From assembly GCA_004557905.1 (NCBI GenBank), contig SFFH01000001.1, forward strand, positions 138,310-202,309: 64,000 nt of DNA, in the 5' to 3' direction. Both the position numbers and the translations under genes were made by a program. Within the stretch, counting starts at the first letter, position 1, and every line of letters starts with the position of its first letter. The notes beneath the pieces are model-generated. The model saw only the letters and a list, made by a program, of their open reading frames with translations. It was not told the DNA's origin and made no database searches. This DNA is from Clostridiales bacterium. GTDB lineage: Bacteria; Bacillota; Clostridia; Christensenellales; Aristaeellaceae. Shown here piece by piece: positions 32,380-42,050 of the stretch.

Positions 32380-34818
32380 ATGAATTTAAGCGATTTGAAC
32401 AGGGAACAGCGGCTCGCGGCGGAAACGCTCGAAGGGCCGCTTTTGGTGCTTGCGGGCGCAGGCTCCGGCAAGACGCGCGCGCTGACCTACCGCGTGGCGA
32501 ACCTCATCGATCACGGCGTACCGCCCTGGTCGATCATGGCCATCACCTTTACCAACAAGGCCGCCGCGGAGATGCGCGAGCGCATCGAGAAGCTGGTCGG
32601 CCCGTCCGCCGCGGACGTGTGGGTGTCCACGTTCCACGCCGGCTGCGCCAAAATCCTCCGCCGGGACATCGAGAAGCTGGGCTATACGCGCTCGTTCACG
32701 ATCTACGACGACGACGACCAGATGAGCGCGCTCAAGGAAATCCTCAAGCGCCTGAATATCGATGAGAAGTTCCTTCCGCCGCGCGAGATCAAGAGCAAGA
32801 TCTCCGACGCGAAGAACAAGCTGCTGGGACCGCAGGAGTGGTTCGCCCAGTCCGACCGGGACTACCGCTGCCAGATGGTGCAGGACGTGTATTCGGCTTA
32901 CGAGGAGAAGCTCAAGAGCTCCAACGCGCTCGACTTTGACGACCTGATCGTCAAGACGCTGGAGCTGTTTGCCGCGCATCCGCCGGTGCTGGAGGCGTAT
33001 CAGCGCAAGTTCCGCTATATCCACGTGGACGAGTATCAGGATACCAACTACGCGCAGTATATGCTCGTGCGCTTGCTGGCACAGCAAAGCCGCAACCTCT
33101 GCGTCGTCGGCGACGACGATCAGTCGATCTACGGCTGGCGCGGCGCGGATATCCGCAACATTCTGGACTTTGAAAAGGACTTTCCGGATGCGAAGGTCAT
33201 CAAGCTCGAGCAGAACTACCGCTCCACGGCCAACATCCTGGACGCGGCCAATCAGGTGATCGCGCTCAACGAGAACCGCAAGGACAAGGCGCTGTGGACC
33301 CAGGAGGGCCCGGGCGAGATGATCCGGCTCTACCGCGCGGGCGACGAGCGCGAGGAGGCGGCCTGGGTCTGCCAGCAGATTCGCACGCTGCAAATGCAGG
33401 GCGAGGACTATGCGCGCTCTGCCGTGCTCTACCGCACGAACGCGCAGTCCCGCGTGATTGAAGAGGCGTTCGTGCAGAGCGGCATCAAATACCGCATGTA
33501 TGGCGGACTGCGGTTCTACGACCGCAAGGAGGTCAAGGACATCCTGGCCTATCTGCGCGTGATGATCAACCCGTCGGACGACATCTCCGTGCGCCGCATC
33601 ATCAACGTGCCCAAGCGCTCCATCGGCGATACGACGGTGGCGGAGCTGGCACGCTACGCCGCCGAGCAGGAGATGCCGCTTTTGACCGCCTGCATGGACA
33701 TTCCGGAGACCATCAATTCCCGCGGGCGAAAGAGCGTGGAGAAGTTCAGCGAGCTGATGATGGGCCTGACGATGATGGCGGAGACCATGAAGCTGACCGA
33801 GCTGGTGCAGTACGTCATCGACACGGCGGGCCTGGAGAGCCAGTACACCAAGGAGGACAACGACGAGAACCGCAGCCGCGTGGAGAACATCCGCGAGTTT
33901 GTCGGTGCGGTGCAGGAGTTTGAGGAGAAGGCTGACAATCCCACGCTGGCGGAGTATCTGGAGAACGTCGCGCTGGTGTCCGATTTGGATGCGATGGACG
34001 AGGACGGCGGCGCGGTGACGATGATGACGCTGCACAGCGCAAAGGGCCTCGAGTTCCCGAACGTGTTCATGGTGGGCATGGAGGAAAACCTCTTCCCGTC
34101 CATGCGCAGCAGGGACGACCAGCAGCGCATGGAGGAGGAGCGCAGGCTCTGCTACGTCGGCATTACGCGCGCGCGGGAGCGGCTGTACCTGTCCCATGCG
34201 TCCCGCCGCATGCTCTACAATCAGATGCAGTTCAACGACCGCTCGCGGTTTATCGACGACATCCCGGCGCGCGTGCTGGAGGACGTCTCCGAGCGCCGGG
34301 AACCGTTCGGCGCGCCGGTGGGCGAGCGTCGGGGAAGCGGCAGCTGGCAAAGCGGGCAATGGCGTCAGCCGGCGTGGAGCAAGGGCAGCGCCTTTGCTTC
34401 GGGCGATGCGCAGAACGGACAAAGTAAGCAGAACGGACAAAGCAATTGGAAGCCGAAGACGGCGTACCAGACCGCGGTGCCCTCGGGACAGAAGCAGAGC
34501 TATCTCGCCTGGAGCCGCGGCTCCGGCGCAGGCATGGGCCATACCGAGCGCGTGGGCGGCGCAAGCGTCCCCGGCGTACAGCGCGGCATGGCACAGCAGG
34601 AACAGAAGGTCGTGCGCTCGAGCGCGCATGAGGCAGCGGCGCCGTCGATCTTTGCGGCGGGCGACCGCGTGCTGCACAGGAAATTCGGCAAGGGCGCGGT
34701 CATCCGCGTCAGCGGAAGCGGCTCGGACGCGAGGATCATGATCAGATTTGACGATACGCGCGTGGGCATAAAGGAATTCGCACTTTCCATCGCGCCGATC
34801 ATCAAGACGGAGGGATAA
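32380..34818 (+). CDS. pcrA: ATP-dependent 3'-5' DNA helicase PcrA
   Basis: An 812-residue superfamily 1 helicase (UvrD/Rep/PcrA). Motif I is LAGAGSGKTRAL, Ia ITFTNKAAAEM, II VDEYQDTN, III VVGDDDQSIYGWRGAD, IV QNYRS, V TLHSAKGLEFPNVF and VI YVGITRARERLYLSHA. A low-complexity Gly/Gln/Ser linker (about 690-760) leads to a C-terminal Tudor-like domain (VLHRKFGKGAVIRV) that in PcrA binds RNA polymerase. It unwinds DNA in nucleotide excision and mismatch repair and in replication of plasmids. ATG at 32380 has a GAGGAG site. It lies 3 bp before ligA, a typical Firmicutes pair. Confidence 0.96.
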   Translation: MNLSDLNREQRLAAETLEGPLLVLAGAGSGKTRALTYRVANLIDHGVPPWSIMAITFTNKAAAEMRERIEKLVGPSAADVWVSTFHAGCAKILRRDIEKLGYTRSFTIYDDDDQMSALKEILKRLNIDEKFLPPREIKSKISDAKNKLLGPQEWFAQSDRDYRCQMVQDVYSAYEEKLKSSNALDFDDLIVKTLELFAAHPPVLEAYQRKFRYIHVDEYQDTNYAQYMLVRLLAQQSRNLCVVGDDDQSIYGWRGADIRNILDFEKDFPDAKVIKLEQNYRSTANILDAANQVIALNENRKDKALWTQEGPGEMIRLYRAGDEREEAAWVCQQIRTLQMQGEDYARSAVLYRTNAQSRVIEEAFVQSGIKYRMYGGLRFYDRKEVKDILAYLRVMINPSDDISVRRIINVPKRSIGDTTVAELARYAAEQEMPLLTACMDIPETINSRGRKSVEKFSELMMGLTMMAETMKLTELVQYVIDTAGLESQYTKEDNDENRSRVENIREFVGAVQEFEEKADNPTLAEYLENVALVSDLDAMDEDGGAVTMMTLHSAKGLEFPNVFMVGMEENLFPSMRSRDDQQRMEEERRLCYVGITRARERLYLSHASRRMLYNQMQFNDRSRFIDDIPARVLEDVSERREPFGAPVGERRGSGSWQSGQWRQPAWSKGSAFASGDAQNGQSKQNGQSNWKPKTAYQTAVPSGQKQSYLAWSRGSGAGMGHTERVGGASVPGVQRGMAQQEQKVVRSSAHEAAAPSIFAAGDRVLHRKFGKGAVIRVSGSGSDARIMIRFDDTRVGIKEFALSIAPIIKTEG

Positions 34819-34821
34819 GGG

Positions 34822-36822
34822 ATGGACGAAAGGCAGCGCATGCAGGAGCTGATCGGGAAGCTCAACGCGGCGTCCAAAGCCTACTACGACGGTAACGACG
34901 CCATCATGTCCGACGACGAGTGGGACGCGATGTACGCCGAGCTGAGGAGGCTGGAGGCACAGACCGGCGAGCGGCTGGCGGATTCCCCGACCCGGCGCGT
35001 GGGCGGCGAGGTGATGGAGGGCTTTTTGCCGCACCGCCACATCGCGCGGCTGTGGAGCATGGACAAGGCGCAGAGCGAGGAGGAGATTCTCGCCTGGGCG
35101 CAGCGCTGCGAAAGGCTGACCCGCGAGGCCGGCGGCCTGCCGGAAAACCGCTACTGCGTGGAATACAAGCTCGACGGCCTGACGCTCAACCTCACCTACG
35201 ACGGCGGGCGTCTCGTGCAGGCGGCTACGCGCGGCAACGGCGAGGTGGGCGAGGGCATCCTGCCGCAGGCACAGACCATCCGCTGTATCCCGCACGAGAT
35301 CCCGTTCAAGGGGCGCATGGAGGTGCAGGGCGAGTGCATCATGCGCCTGTCCGCGCTGGAGAAATACAACGAGACGGCGGACGAGCCGCTCAAGAACGCG
35401 CGCAACGCCGCCGCCGGCGCGCTGCGCAACCTCGATCCGAAGGTGACGGCGAGCCGGAATCTGGATGCGCTGTTTTACCAGGTGGGCTTCATCGAGGGCA
35501 GGAGCTTTGATACCCAGACGGAGATGCTGGATTTCCTGCGGGAGAACGGCCTGCCCGTCAGCCCGTATACCGGCTATGCCTCGACGATTGAGGAGGCCCT
35601 GGCGCTGGTGCACGGGATCGAGGCGGAGCGTGATTCGCTCGACTTCCTCATCGACGGCGCGACGATCAAGCTGACCGACATGCGCACCCGCGAGGTGCTG
35701 GGCACGACGGACAAGTTCCCGCGCTGGTCGATCGCGTTCAAATTCCCCGCGCAGGAGACGGTGACGAAGCTCCTGAACGTTTCCTGGGAGCTGGGCCGCA
35801 CGGGCAAGCTCACGCCGCTGGCGCACCTTGAGCCGGTGGACATCTGCGGCGTGACGGTGAAGCGCGCGACGCTCAACAACTATGGCGACATCTGCCGCAA
35901 GCGCGTGCGCGTGGGCAGCGACGTGTGGGTGCGCCGCTCCAACGACGTGATTCCGGAGATCATGGGCGTCGTGTGGGAGGGCGAGGGCGAAGCGCCGGAA
36001 ACCGACATCGTGCCGCCGACGGTCTGTCCGGCGTGCGGCGGAGCGCTGACGCAGCGCGGCGCGCACATCTTCTGCCTGAACCGGCAGTCCTGCCGCCCGC
36101 AGGCCATCGCCCGCATGGCGCACTTCGCGTCCCGGCAGGGCATGGACATCGAGGCGTTCAGCGAAAAGACGGCGGAGTTGTTTTACGACAACCTCGGCGT
36201 GCGCTCTGCCGCCGATCTGTACACGCTTGACAAGGCGAGCATGGTCGTGCTCAAGGGTTTTGGCGAGAAGAAGGCGGACAAGCTGCTCGCCGAGCTTAAT
36301 AAGAGCAAGGACTGCGAGCTGGATGCGTTCCTGTTTGCCATCGGCATTCCCAACATCGGCAAGAAGACCGCGCGCGATCTGATGGAGCACTTCGGCTCGC
36401 TGGACAGCCTGATGCAGGCAGACGAGGACGAACTGACCGCGCTTGACGACGTGGGCGGCATTGTGGCCGCCTCGATCACGGAGTTCTTCGCGGACGGGGA
36501 CAATCAGGCGTTTGTGCGCAGGCTGCTTGCGTGCGGCGTGAAGCCGCAGATTCATCAGGAGGAAGCGGCGGGCGAACTCTTTGCCGGCATGACGTTCGTG
36601 CTGACCGGCACACTGCCGACGCTTACGCGCGCGCAGGCGGAGGAAATGATCCGAAAAAACGGCGGCAAGGCGACGGGCAGCGTCTCCAAAAAGACCAGCG
36701 TCGTGCTGGCCGGCGAGAGCGCGGGCAGCAAGCTGGAAAAGGCCCAAAAACTCGGCGTGCGCATCATGGACGAGGCGGAGTTCCTTGCTGCGATTGAAAA
36801 CGGGGAAATGCGCAAATCCTGA
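34822..36822 (+). CDS. ligA: NAD+-dependent DNA ligase
   Basis: A 666-residue LigA, full length. Domains in order: Ia with YYDGNDAIMSDDEWDAMY; the adenylation domain with YCVEYKLDGLTLNL, in which the Lys of KLDG is the AMP acceptor; the OB fold with KFPAQE and WELGRTGKLTPLAHLEPV; the zinc finger CPACGGAL...CLNRQSC; helix-hairpin-helix repeats (GFGEKKADKLL, GIPNIGKKTARDLM); and a C-terminal BRCT (FVLTGTLPTLTRAQAEEMI). It seals nicks in replication and repair. It is cotranscribed with pcrA. No terminator is visible before yicC. Confidence 0.97.
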   Translation: MDERQRMQELIGKLNAASKAYYDGNDAIMSDDEWDAMYAELRRLEAQTGERLADSPTRRVGGEVMEGFLPHRHIARLWSMDKAQSEEEILAWAQRCERLTREAGGLPENRYCVEYKLDGLTLNLTYDGGRLVQAATRGNGEVGEGILPQAQTIRCIPHEIPFKGRMEVQGECIMRLSALEKYNETADEPLKNARNAAAGALRNLDPKVTASRNLDALFYQVGFIEGRSFDTQTEMLDFLRENGLPVSPYTGYASTIEEALALVHGIEAERDSLDFLIDGATIKLTDMRTREVLGTTDKFPRWSIAFKFPAQETVTKLLNVSWELGRTGKLTPLAHLEPVDICGVTVKRATLNNYGDICRKRVRVGSDVWVRRSNDVIPEIMGVVWEGEGEAPETDIVPPTVCPACGGALTQRGAHIFCLNRQSCRPQAIARMAHFASRQGMDIEAFSEKTAELFYDNLGVRSAADLYTLDKASMVVLKGFGEKKADKLLAELNKSKDCELDAFLFAIGIPNIGKKTARDLMEHFGSLDSLMQADEDELTALDDVGGIVAASITEFFADGDNQAFVRRLLACGVKPQIHQEEAAGELFAGMTFVLTGTLPTLTRAQAEEMIRKNGGKATGSVSKKTSVVLAGESAGSKLEKAQKLGVRIMDEAEFLAAIENGEMRKS

Positions 36823-36832
36823 CGTTTGGGAC

Positions 36833-36861
36833 TTTCCAATTTCCATCTTCAGTGCTATAAT
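36833..36861 (+). promoter_or_regulatory. Promoter for yicC-remA-gmk-rpoZ-coaBC
   Basis: Extended -10 TGcTATAAT (TATAAT at 36856-36861), with a weak -35 TTTCCA (36833-36838) at 17-bp spacing. The start codon is 43 bp downstream. Confidence 0.6.
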
Positions 36862-36904
36862 AAAATGATCGATTGGCCGATTTTACCAAAGGAGCGTGAC
36901 TGCG

Positions 36905-37777
<873 letters not shown>

Positions 37778-37803
37778 CCGGCGCAGCGCATTGGAGGAAC
37801 AAG

Positions 37804-38079
37804 GTGGATATCAAACTGATCAACGTCGGCTACGGCAACTTCATTTCATCCAGTCGCATCATCGCGATCATCGGTCCGGATTCCGCGCCGGTCAAGCGCA
37901 TCATTCAGGAGGCCAAGGAGGAGCGCCGCCTGATCGACGCGACGTACGGCCGCCGCACCCGCGCCGTCATCATCTCCGACAGCGACCATGTGATTCTCTC
38001 GGCGGTGCAGCCGGAGACCATCGCCCATCGCTTCGACGTGAAGGACAACACCACGATTGTGGAGGAGGAAGAACCCTGA
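37804..38079 (+). CDS. remA: Extracellular matrix regulator RemA (DUF370)
   Basis: A 91-residue small DNA-binding protein of the RemA/YlzA family: [30 protein letters not shown], then [32 protein letters not shown]. In B. subtilis RemA forms a ring that wraps DNA and activates biofilm and osmoprotection genes; the role in Clostridia is less clear. The GTG start has GGAGG upstream. The stop overlaps the gmk start (TGATG). Position before gmk is conserved in Firmicutes, supporting the call. Confidence 0.94.
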   Translation: MDIKLINVGYGNFISSSRIIAIIGPDSAPVKRIIQEAKEERRLIDATYGRRTRAVIISDSDHVILSAVQPETIAHRFDVKDNTTIVEEEEP

Positions 38080-38660
38080 TGCAGCAGCAAAAGAAGGGCA
38101 CGCTGTTCGTCTTCTCCGGCCCGTCCGGCGTGGGCAAGGGCACGCTGAACGCCAAGCTGTTCGCCGAGTTTGGCGATCAGATCGCGTTTTCCGTATCTGC
38201 CACCACGCGCGCGCCGCGCGAGGGCGAGATCGACGGAAAGCACTACTTTTTCATCAGCAGGCAGGAATTTGAAAACCGCATCGCGAATAATGAATTTCTC
38301 GAGTATGCGCAGTTTGCCGGCAATTGCTACGGCACGCCGAAGCCCTACGTCCTGAGCCTGCTTGAGCAGGGCAAGAACGTCCTGCTGGAGATCGAGGTGC
38401 AGGGCGCAATGCAGGTGATGGAGCGCATGCCTGAATGCGTGAGCATCTTCGTGCTGCCGCCGAGCTTTGAGGAGCTGGAGCGCCGCCTGCGCGGACGCGG
38501 CACCGAGAGCGAGGAGAAGGTGCGCGCACGCCTTGAAACCGCGCGCGGCGAGATCGCCTATGCGCCCAGATATCAGTACCAGATCGTCAACGGAGAGGAT
38601 GTCGACGCCGCTTATCAGCAGCTGCGCAGCATCTACCTGAAGGAGACGCATCAGCGCTGA
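38079..38660 (+). CDS. gmk: Guanylate kinase
   Basis: A 193-residue kinase that phosphorylates GMP to GDP with ATP. P-loop FSGPSGVGKGTLNAKL (Lys in the usual position; the GKST tail reads GKGT as in many Gmk). TTRAPREGEIDGKHYFFIS forms the GMP site, and FLEYAQFAGNCYGTPK and LEIEVQGAMQVM follow. IFVLPPSFEELERRLRGRGTES is the lid. ATG overlaps the remA stop. It links nucleotide supply to rpoZ and coaBC in the same operon and to (p)ppGpp metabolism by Rel. Confidence 0.96.
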   Translation: MQQQKKGTLFVFSGPSGVGKGTLNAKLFAEFGDQIAFSVSATTRAPREGEIDGKHYFFISRQEFENRIANNEFLEYAQFAGNCYGTPKPYVLSLLEQGKNVLLEIEVQGAMQVMERMPECVSIFVLPPSFEELERRLRGRGTESEEKVRARLETARGEIAYAPRYQYQIVNGEDVDAAYQQLRSIYLKETHQR

Positions 38661-38767
38661 TCCGTCCCAATCGTTTGCCCTGCCGCAGGGCGCAGGCTTT
38701 CACCGCAGTTCGCGGAGCCTGGCGGACCTTGCCGGCTTTGTGAGGAATCAAGAGGAGGAACCTGTTT

Positions 38768-38989
38768 ATGTCCATGACCAATCCCACCATCCTGCAGCTT
38801 CTGGAGAAGGCGGATTGCCGCTATACGCTCGTCGTCGAGGTGTCCAAGCGCGCCCGCCAGCTGGTGGACGGCATTCCGCCGCTCATCGACGCCAAGGACA
38901 AGGAGAATATGCCCGTCTCCATCGCGATTGATGAGGTCAACCGCGGCTTGATCTCCTATGAGCGCACCACTGAAAACGATGCCCGGTAA
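38768..38989 (+). CDS. rpoZ: RNA polymerase omega subunit
   Basis: A 73-residue omega subunit: LLEKADCRYTLVVEVSKRARQLVDG, then NMPVSIAIDEVNRGLISYE. It stabilises the beta-prime subunit during polymerase assembly. AGAGGAGG precedes the ATG. Its place between gmk and coaBC is the standard Firmicutes order. The 107 bp between gmk and rpoZ holds a small GCCCT/AGGGC hairpin but no gene. Confidence 0.93.
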   Translation: MSMTNPTILQLLEKADCRYTLVVEVSKRARQLVDGIPPLIDAKDKENMPVSIAIDEVNRGLISYERTTENDAR

Positions 38990-40187
38990 CCTGAAAACCA
39001 AAAAGTGCGTTGTCCTCGGTGTAACCGGGGGCATCGCTGCATATAAGGCATGCGAAATTCTCCGTCTGCTGCAGAAGCAGGGCATTGACGTGTTTGTGGT
39101 GATGACGAAGAACGCATGCCAGTTTGTGACGCCGCTGACGTTTGAGACGCTCTCCGGTCATCCGGTGGCAACGGACACGTTTGTGCGCCCGGACACCTGG
39201 GAGGTCGAGCATATCGCGCTGGCCAAGCGCGCGGATCTCTTCCTGATCGCCCCGGCGACGGCCAACATCATCGGCAAGATGGCGTGCGGCATCGCGGACG
39301 ACATGCTTTCCACGACCGTCATGGCGACCCGCGCACCGGTGATGATCGCCCCGGCGATGAACACCGGCATGTGGGAAAATCCCGCGACGCAGCAGAACAT
39401 TGCGACGCTCGTCTCGCGCGGCGTGCACGTCGTCACCCCGGCGACGGGCCATCTGGCCTGCGGGGACAGCGGCGCGGGCAAGCTCGAGGACGTCGTAGTG
39501 ATCGCGCAGCGCGCGCTGGACGTGCTTGCTGAAAAGCGCGACATGGAGGGCCTGCGCGTCATGGTGACGGCCGGCCCGACGAGGGAGGCGCTCGATCCCG
39601 TCCGCTACATCTCCAACCGTTCCTCCGGCAAAATGGGCTACGCCATTGCGCGCGCAGCCCAGCGGCGCGGCGCGCAGGTGACGCTGCTCACCGGGCCGGT
39701 GGCCATCGAGCCGCCGCAGGGCGTGAAGGTCGTGCCGTTCATGACGACGCAGGAGCTGCTTGACCGGGCGCTGGCATGCGCGCAGGAGCAGGACGTCATC
39801 ATCCAGTCCGCTGCGCCGGCGGATTACCGCGTCAGGGAGATCGCGCCCCAGAAGATCAAGAAGCAGGGCGGCGAGGACATGACGATCGAGCTGGTGGAAA
39901 ATCCGGACGTCGCCGCGACGCTTGGAAGAGCCAAGCGTGATGATCAGACATTCGTGGGCTTTGCCGCGGAGACGAACGATGTGCTTGCGCATGCCAGGGG
40001 CAAGCTGATCAAGAAGAACCTCGATATGATCGTGGCCAACGACGTAACTGCGCCGGGCGCGGGCTTTGATGTGAACACCAACATCGTGACCCTGATCACC
40101 GGGGAGAAGATGGAATCCCTGCCGCTGATGAGCAAGGACGAGGTCGCCGGAAGGATCCTCGACGCTGTGCTCGCTCTTCGCGCGTAA
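38979..40187 (+). CDS. coaBC: Bifunctional phosphopantothenoylcysteine decarboxylase / phosphopantothenate-cysteine ligase
   Basis: A 402-residue fusion enzyme for two steps of coenzyme A synthesis. The flavin-dependent CoaC half has GVTGGIAAYKACEILR, VEHIALAKRADLFLIAPATANIIGK with the catalytic His, and APAMNTGMWENPATQQN. The CoaB half starts near residue 185 with VTAGPTREALDPVRYISNRSSGKMGYAIA. The start is uncertain: ATG at 38979 overlaps the end of rpoZ by 11 bp and is likely translationally coupled. An in-frame ATG at 38958 is possible; neither has a clear Shine-Dalgarno. It is the last gene of the cluster, followed by a terminator. Confidence 0.95.
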   Translation: MPGNLKTKKCVVLGVTGGIAAYKACEILRLLQKQGIDVFVVMTKNACQFVTPLTFETLSGHPVATDTFVRPDTWEVEHIALAKRADLFLIAPATANIIGKMACGIADDMLSTTVMATRAPVMIAPAMNTGMWENPATQQNIATLVSRGVHVVTPATGHLACGDSGAGKLEDVVVIAQRALDVLAEKRDMEGLRVMVTAGPTREALDPVRYISNRSSGKMGYAIARAAQRRGAQVTLLTGPVAIEPPQGVKVVPFMTTQELLDRALACAQEQDVIIQSAAPADYRVREIAPQKIKKQGGEDMTIELVENPDVAATLGRAKRDDQTFVGFAAETNDVLAHARGKLIKKNLDMIVANDVTAPGAGFDVNTNIVTLITGEKMESLPLMSKDEVAGRILDAVLALRA

Positions 40188-40209
40188 TGCGCAGACAATT
40201 GCATGATCC

Positions 40210-40241
40210 GCCGCTTTCCGCGTGAAGGCGGCGCTTTTTTT
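40210..40241 (+). terminator. Terminator after coaBC
   Basis: GCCGCTTTC (40210-40218) / GAAGGCGGC (40224-40232), 9 bp with one wobble and a 5-nt loop, followed by GC then seven T. Confidence 0.85.
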
Positions 40242-40272
40242 CCGCATTTCATGCATTTTGAAGGCATCAATC

Positions 40273-40301
40273 TTGACGATATGGAGATTTGTGAATATAA
40301 T
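40273..40301 (+). promoter_or_regulatory. Promoter of the small exported protein-secDF operon
   Basis: TTGACG (40273-40278), exact 17-bp spacer, TATAAT (40296-40301). Confidence 0.8.
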
Positions 40302-40353
40302 GAAGTATTGAATTCTGGGTTTTCTTAACCTTGCGCGGAAGGAGGCGAAACAA

Positions 40354-40710
40354 ATGCCAAGAAGAAGCGAACGATCGCTGGTCTTCCTGCTGATCTGTTT
40401 CGCCTTTGTCTGCCTGCTGCTGAGCGGCGGCTCGCGTCTGATCGGCGCGCAGGGTGGGGAAGAATCCATGCCGCAGCAGGGAAATTCCCTGGTGCAGGCC
40501 GCGTTTGTCAGTGCGCCCGCGCCCATCGCGGAGACGGGAGCGACGCATCAGCGCGAGCACTGCGTGCAGCGCCATGCACAGACGCCGGCACCGGAGCGCC
40601 CGATCCTGACGGCCATCGCCGAATGCGATGCGAACGGCAACGTGCTCAAGGGTCAGCCATACCTGCGCGCGGTCTATCAGGCATTTGCGCTGGGAGACGG
40701 ATTTGTATGA
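40354..40710 (+). CDS. Small exported or membrane-anchored protein of unknown function
   Basis: A 118-residue protein with a basic N-terminus and a single hydrophobic segment (LVFLLICFAFVCLLLSGGS), followed by a polar, Pro/Ala/Gln-rich region and a short conserved-looking end (AIAECDANGNVLKGQPYLRAVYQAFALGDGFV). It may be a signal anchor with an extracytoplasmic tail, containing two Cys (about residues 70 and 91). I recognise no family. AAGGAGG precedes the ATG. It is the first gene of an operon whose next genes are secD and secF, so it could be an accessory of Sec-dependent export, though that is only positional. Confidence 0.7.
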   Translation: MPRRSERSLVFLLICFAFVCLLLSGGSRLIGAQGGEESMPQQGNSLVQAAFVSAPAPIAETGATHQREHCVQRHAQTPAPERPILTAIAECDANGNVLKGQPYLRAVYQAFALGDGFV

Positions 40711-40766
40711 CGGGCGTAACGGCCGCATGCAAACCGATCAAACAAGATAAAGAGAGGAAAATCACT

Positions 40767-42032
40767 ATGGCGAACAAGAATGCAAAGCCGAAGAACCCGC
40801 GTACCCGCGCGATTGTTTCGCTGGTGGCCATCCTGGTGGTCGTCGCTGTCTGCGGATATGTGGCGCTGTTTGGCATTGGCAAGGGCACGATGGTCAACTA
40901 TCTCAAGCCCTGGGGCGAAGCGATCTCCCTGGGCCTGGATCTGCGCGGCGGCGTGTACACCGTCTATGCGGCCGAGAACGACGGCACTGAGGAGTTCGAG
41001 ACAAAGATGAGCTCGACCGTGTCCATTCTCACCAGCCGTCTGACCCGTCAGGGCTTCACCGAGGCGACCGTTACCCGTCAGGGCGCCGACCGCATCCGCG
41101 TGGAGATTCCGAACGTCTCCGATCCCAACGAGATCCTGCGCATCATCGGCACCCCGGCGCAGCTGTACTTCGTGGATGAAAACGGAGAAAACATCCTGGA
41201 AGGCGCGATGATCAAGAACGCGCAGGCTGCTCAGGACGAGAACGGCCTTCCGTGCGTCGCCTTTGAGCTGAACGACGAAGGCGCGAAGCGCTTTGCCGAG
41301 GCGACGGCCGCCAACATCGGCAAGACCATCTCCATCACGCTGGACGGCGAAACCATCTCCGCGCCGACCGTCAACAGCGTGATTGCCGGCGGCAAGGGCC
41401 AGATCACCGGCGACTTCACCGCCGACGAGGCCAAGAACCTGGCGACCCTCATCCTGTCCGGCGCGCTGCCGCTGAACCTGACCCAGCTGGAGGTCAGCGC
41501 GATCTCTGCGACCCTGGGCGTCGAGGCGCTTGACAAGGCCATCCTGGCCGGCGCGATCGGCGTGGCGCTCGTCATGCTGTTCATGCTGCTGCGCTACCGC
41601 CTGTGCGGCCTGGTGGCCGATATCGCGCTCACCATCTATGTCATGATCGTCGTGCTGCTGCTGGCGCTCACCGGCGCGCAGCTGACCCTGCCGGGCGTCG
41701 CGGGCATCATCCTGGGCATCGGTATGGCCGTCGATGCGAACGTGGTCATCTTCGAGCGCATCCGCGAGGAGATGAAGGTTGGCCGTCCGCTGGCCTCCTC
41801 CATCAAGATGGGCTTCTCCAACGCGCTCTCTGCGATCGTTGACGCGAACGTGACCACCATCATCGCCGCTGTCGTGCTGTATGCCTTCGGCACCGGTTCC
41901 ATCCGCGGCTTCGCGCTGACGCTGGGCATCAGCGTCATCACGTCCATGTTCACCGCCATCTTTATCACCCATAAGCTGCTGGACATCTTCGCCGATTTCG
42001 GCATCAAGAACCAGAAGCTCTATGTGCGCTAA
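40767..42032 (+). CDS. secD: Protein translocase subunit SecD
   Basis: A 421-residue RND-type membrane protein that helps proton-motive-force-driven protein export. The first TM (IVSLVAILVVVAVCGYVALF) is followed by GLDLRGGVYTVY, the SecD signature. A large P1 extracytoplasmic region follows, then five TM helices with GVALVMLFMLLRYRLCGLVA, GIILGIGMAVDANVVIFERIREE and SAIVDANVTTIIAAVVLY. The DANV motif contains the coupling Asp. ATG at 40767 has GAGAGG upstream; the open frame extends 48 codons further but without a site. secF follows 18 bp downstream. Confidence 0.95.
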   Translation: MANKNAKPKNPRTRAIVSLVAILVVVAVCGYVALFGIGKGTMVNYLKPWGEAISLGLDLRGGVYTVYAAENDGTEEFETKMSSTVSILTSRLTRQGFTEATVTRQGADRIRVEIPNVSDPNEILRIIGTPAQLYFVDENGENILEGAMIKNAQAAQDENGLPCVAFELNDEGAKRFAEATAANIGKTISITLDGETISAPTVNSVIAGGKGQITGDFTADEAKNLATLILSGALPLNLTQLEVSAISATLGVEALDKAILAGAIGVALVMLFMLLRYRLCGLVADIALTIYVMIVVLLLALTGAQLTLPGVAGIILGIGMAVDANVVIFERIREEMKVGRPLASSIKMGFSNALSAIVDANVTTIIAAVVLYAFGTGSIRGFALTLGISVITSMFTAIFITHKLLDIFADFGIKNQKLYVR

Positions 42033-42050
42033 GGCAAGGAGGGAAATGTC

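Noticed and set aside
32386..36846. 1486-codon open frame on the minus strand
   Set aside because: It lies antisense to pcrA and ligA, both with complete family motifs; its translation is His/Arg/Ala-rich low-complexity, a shadow of high-GC coding sequence.
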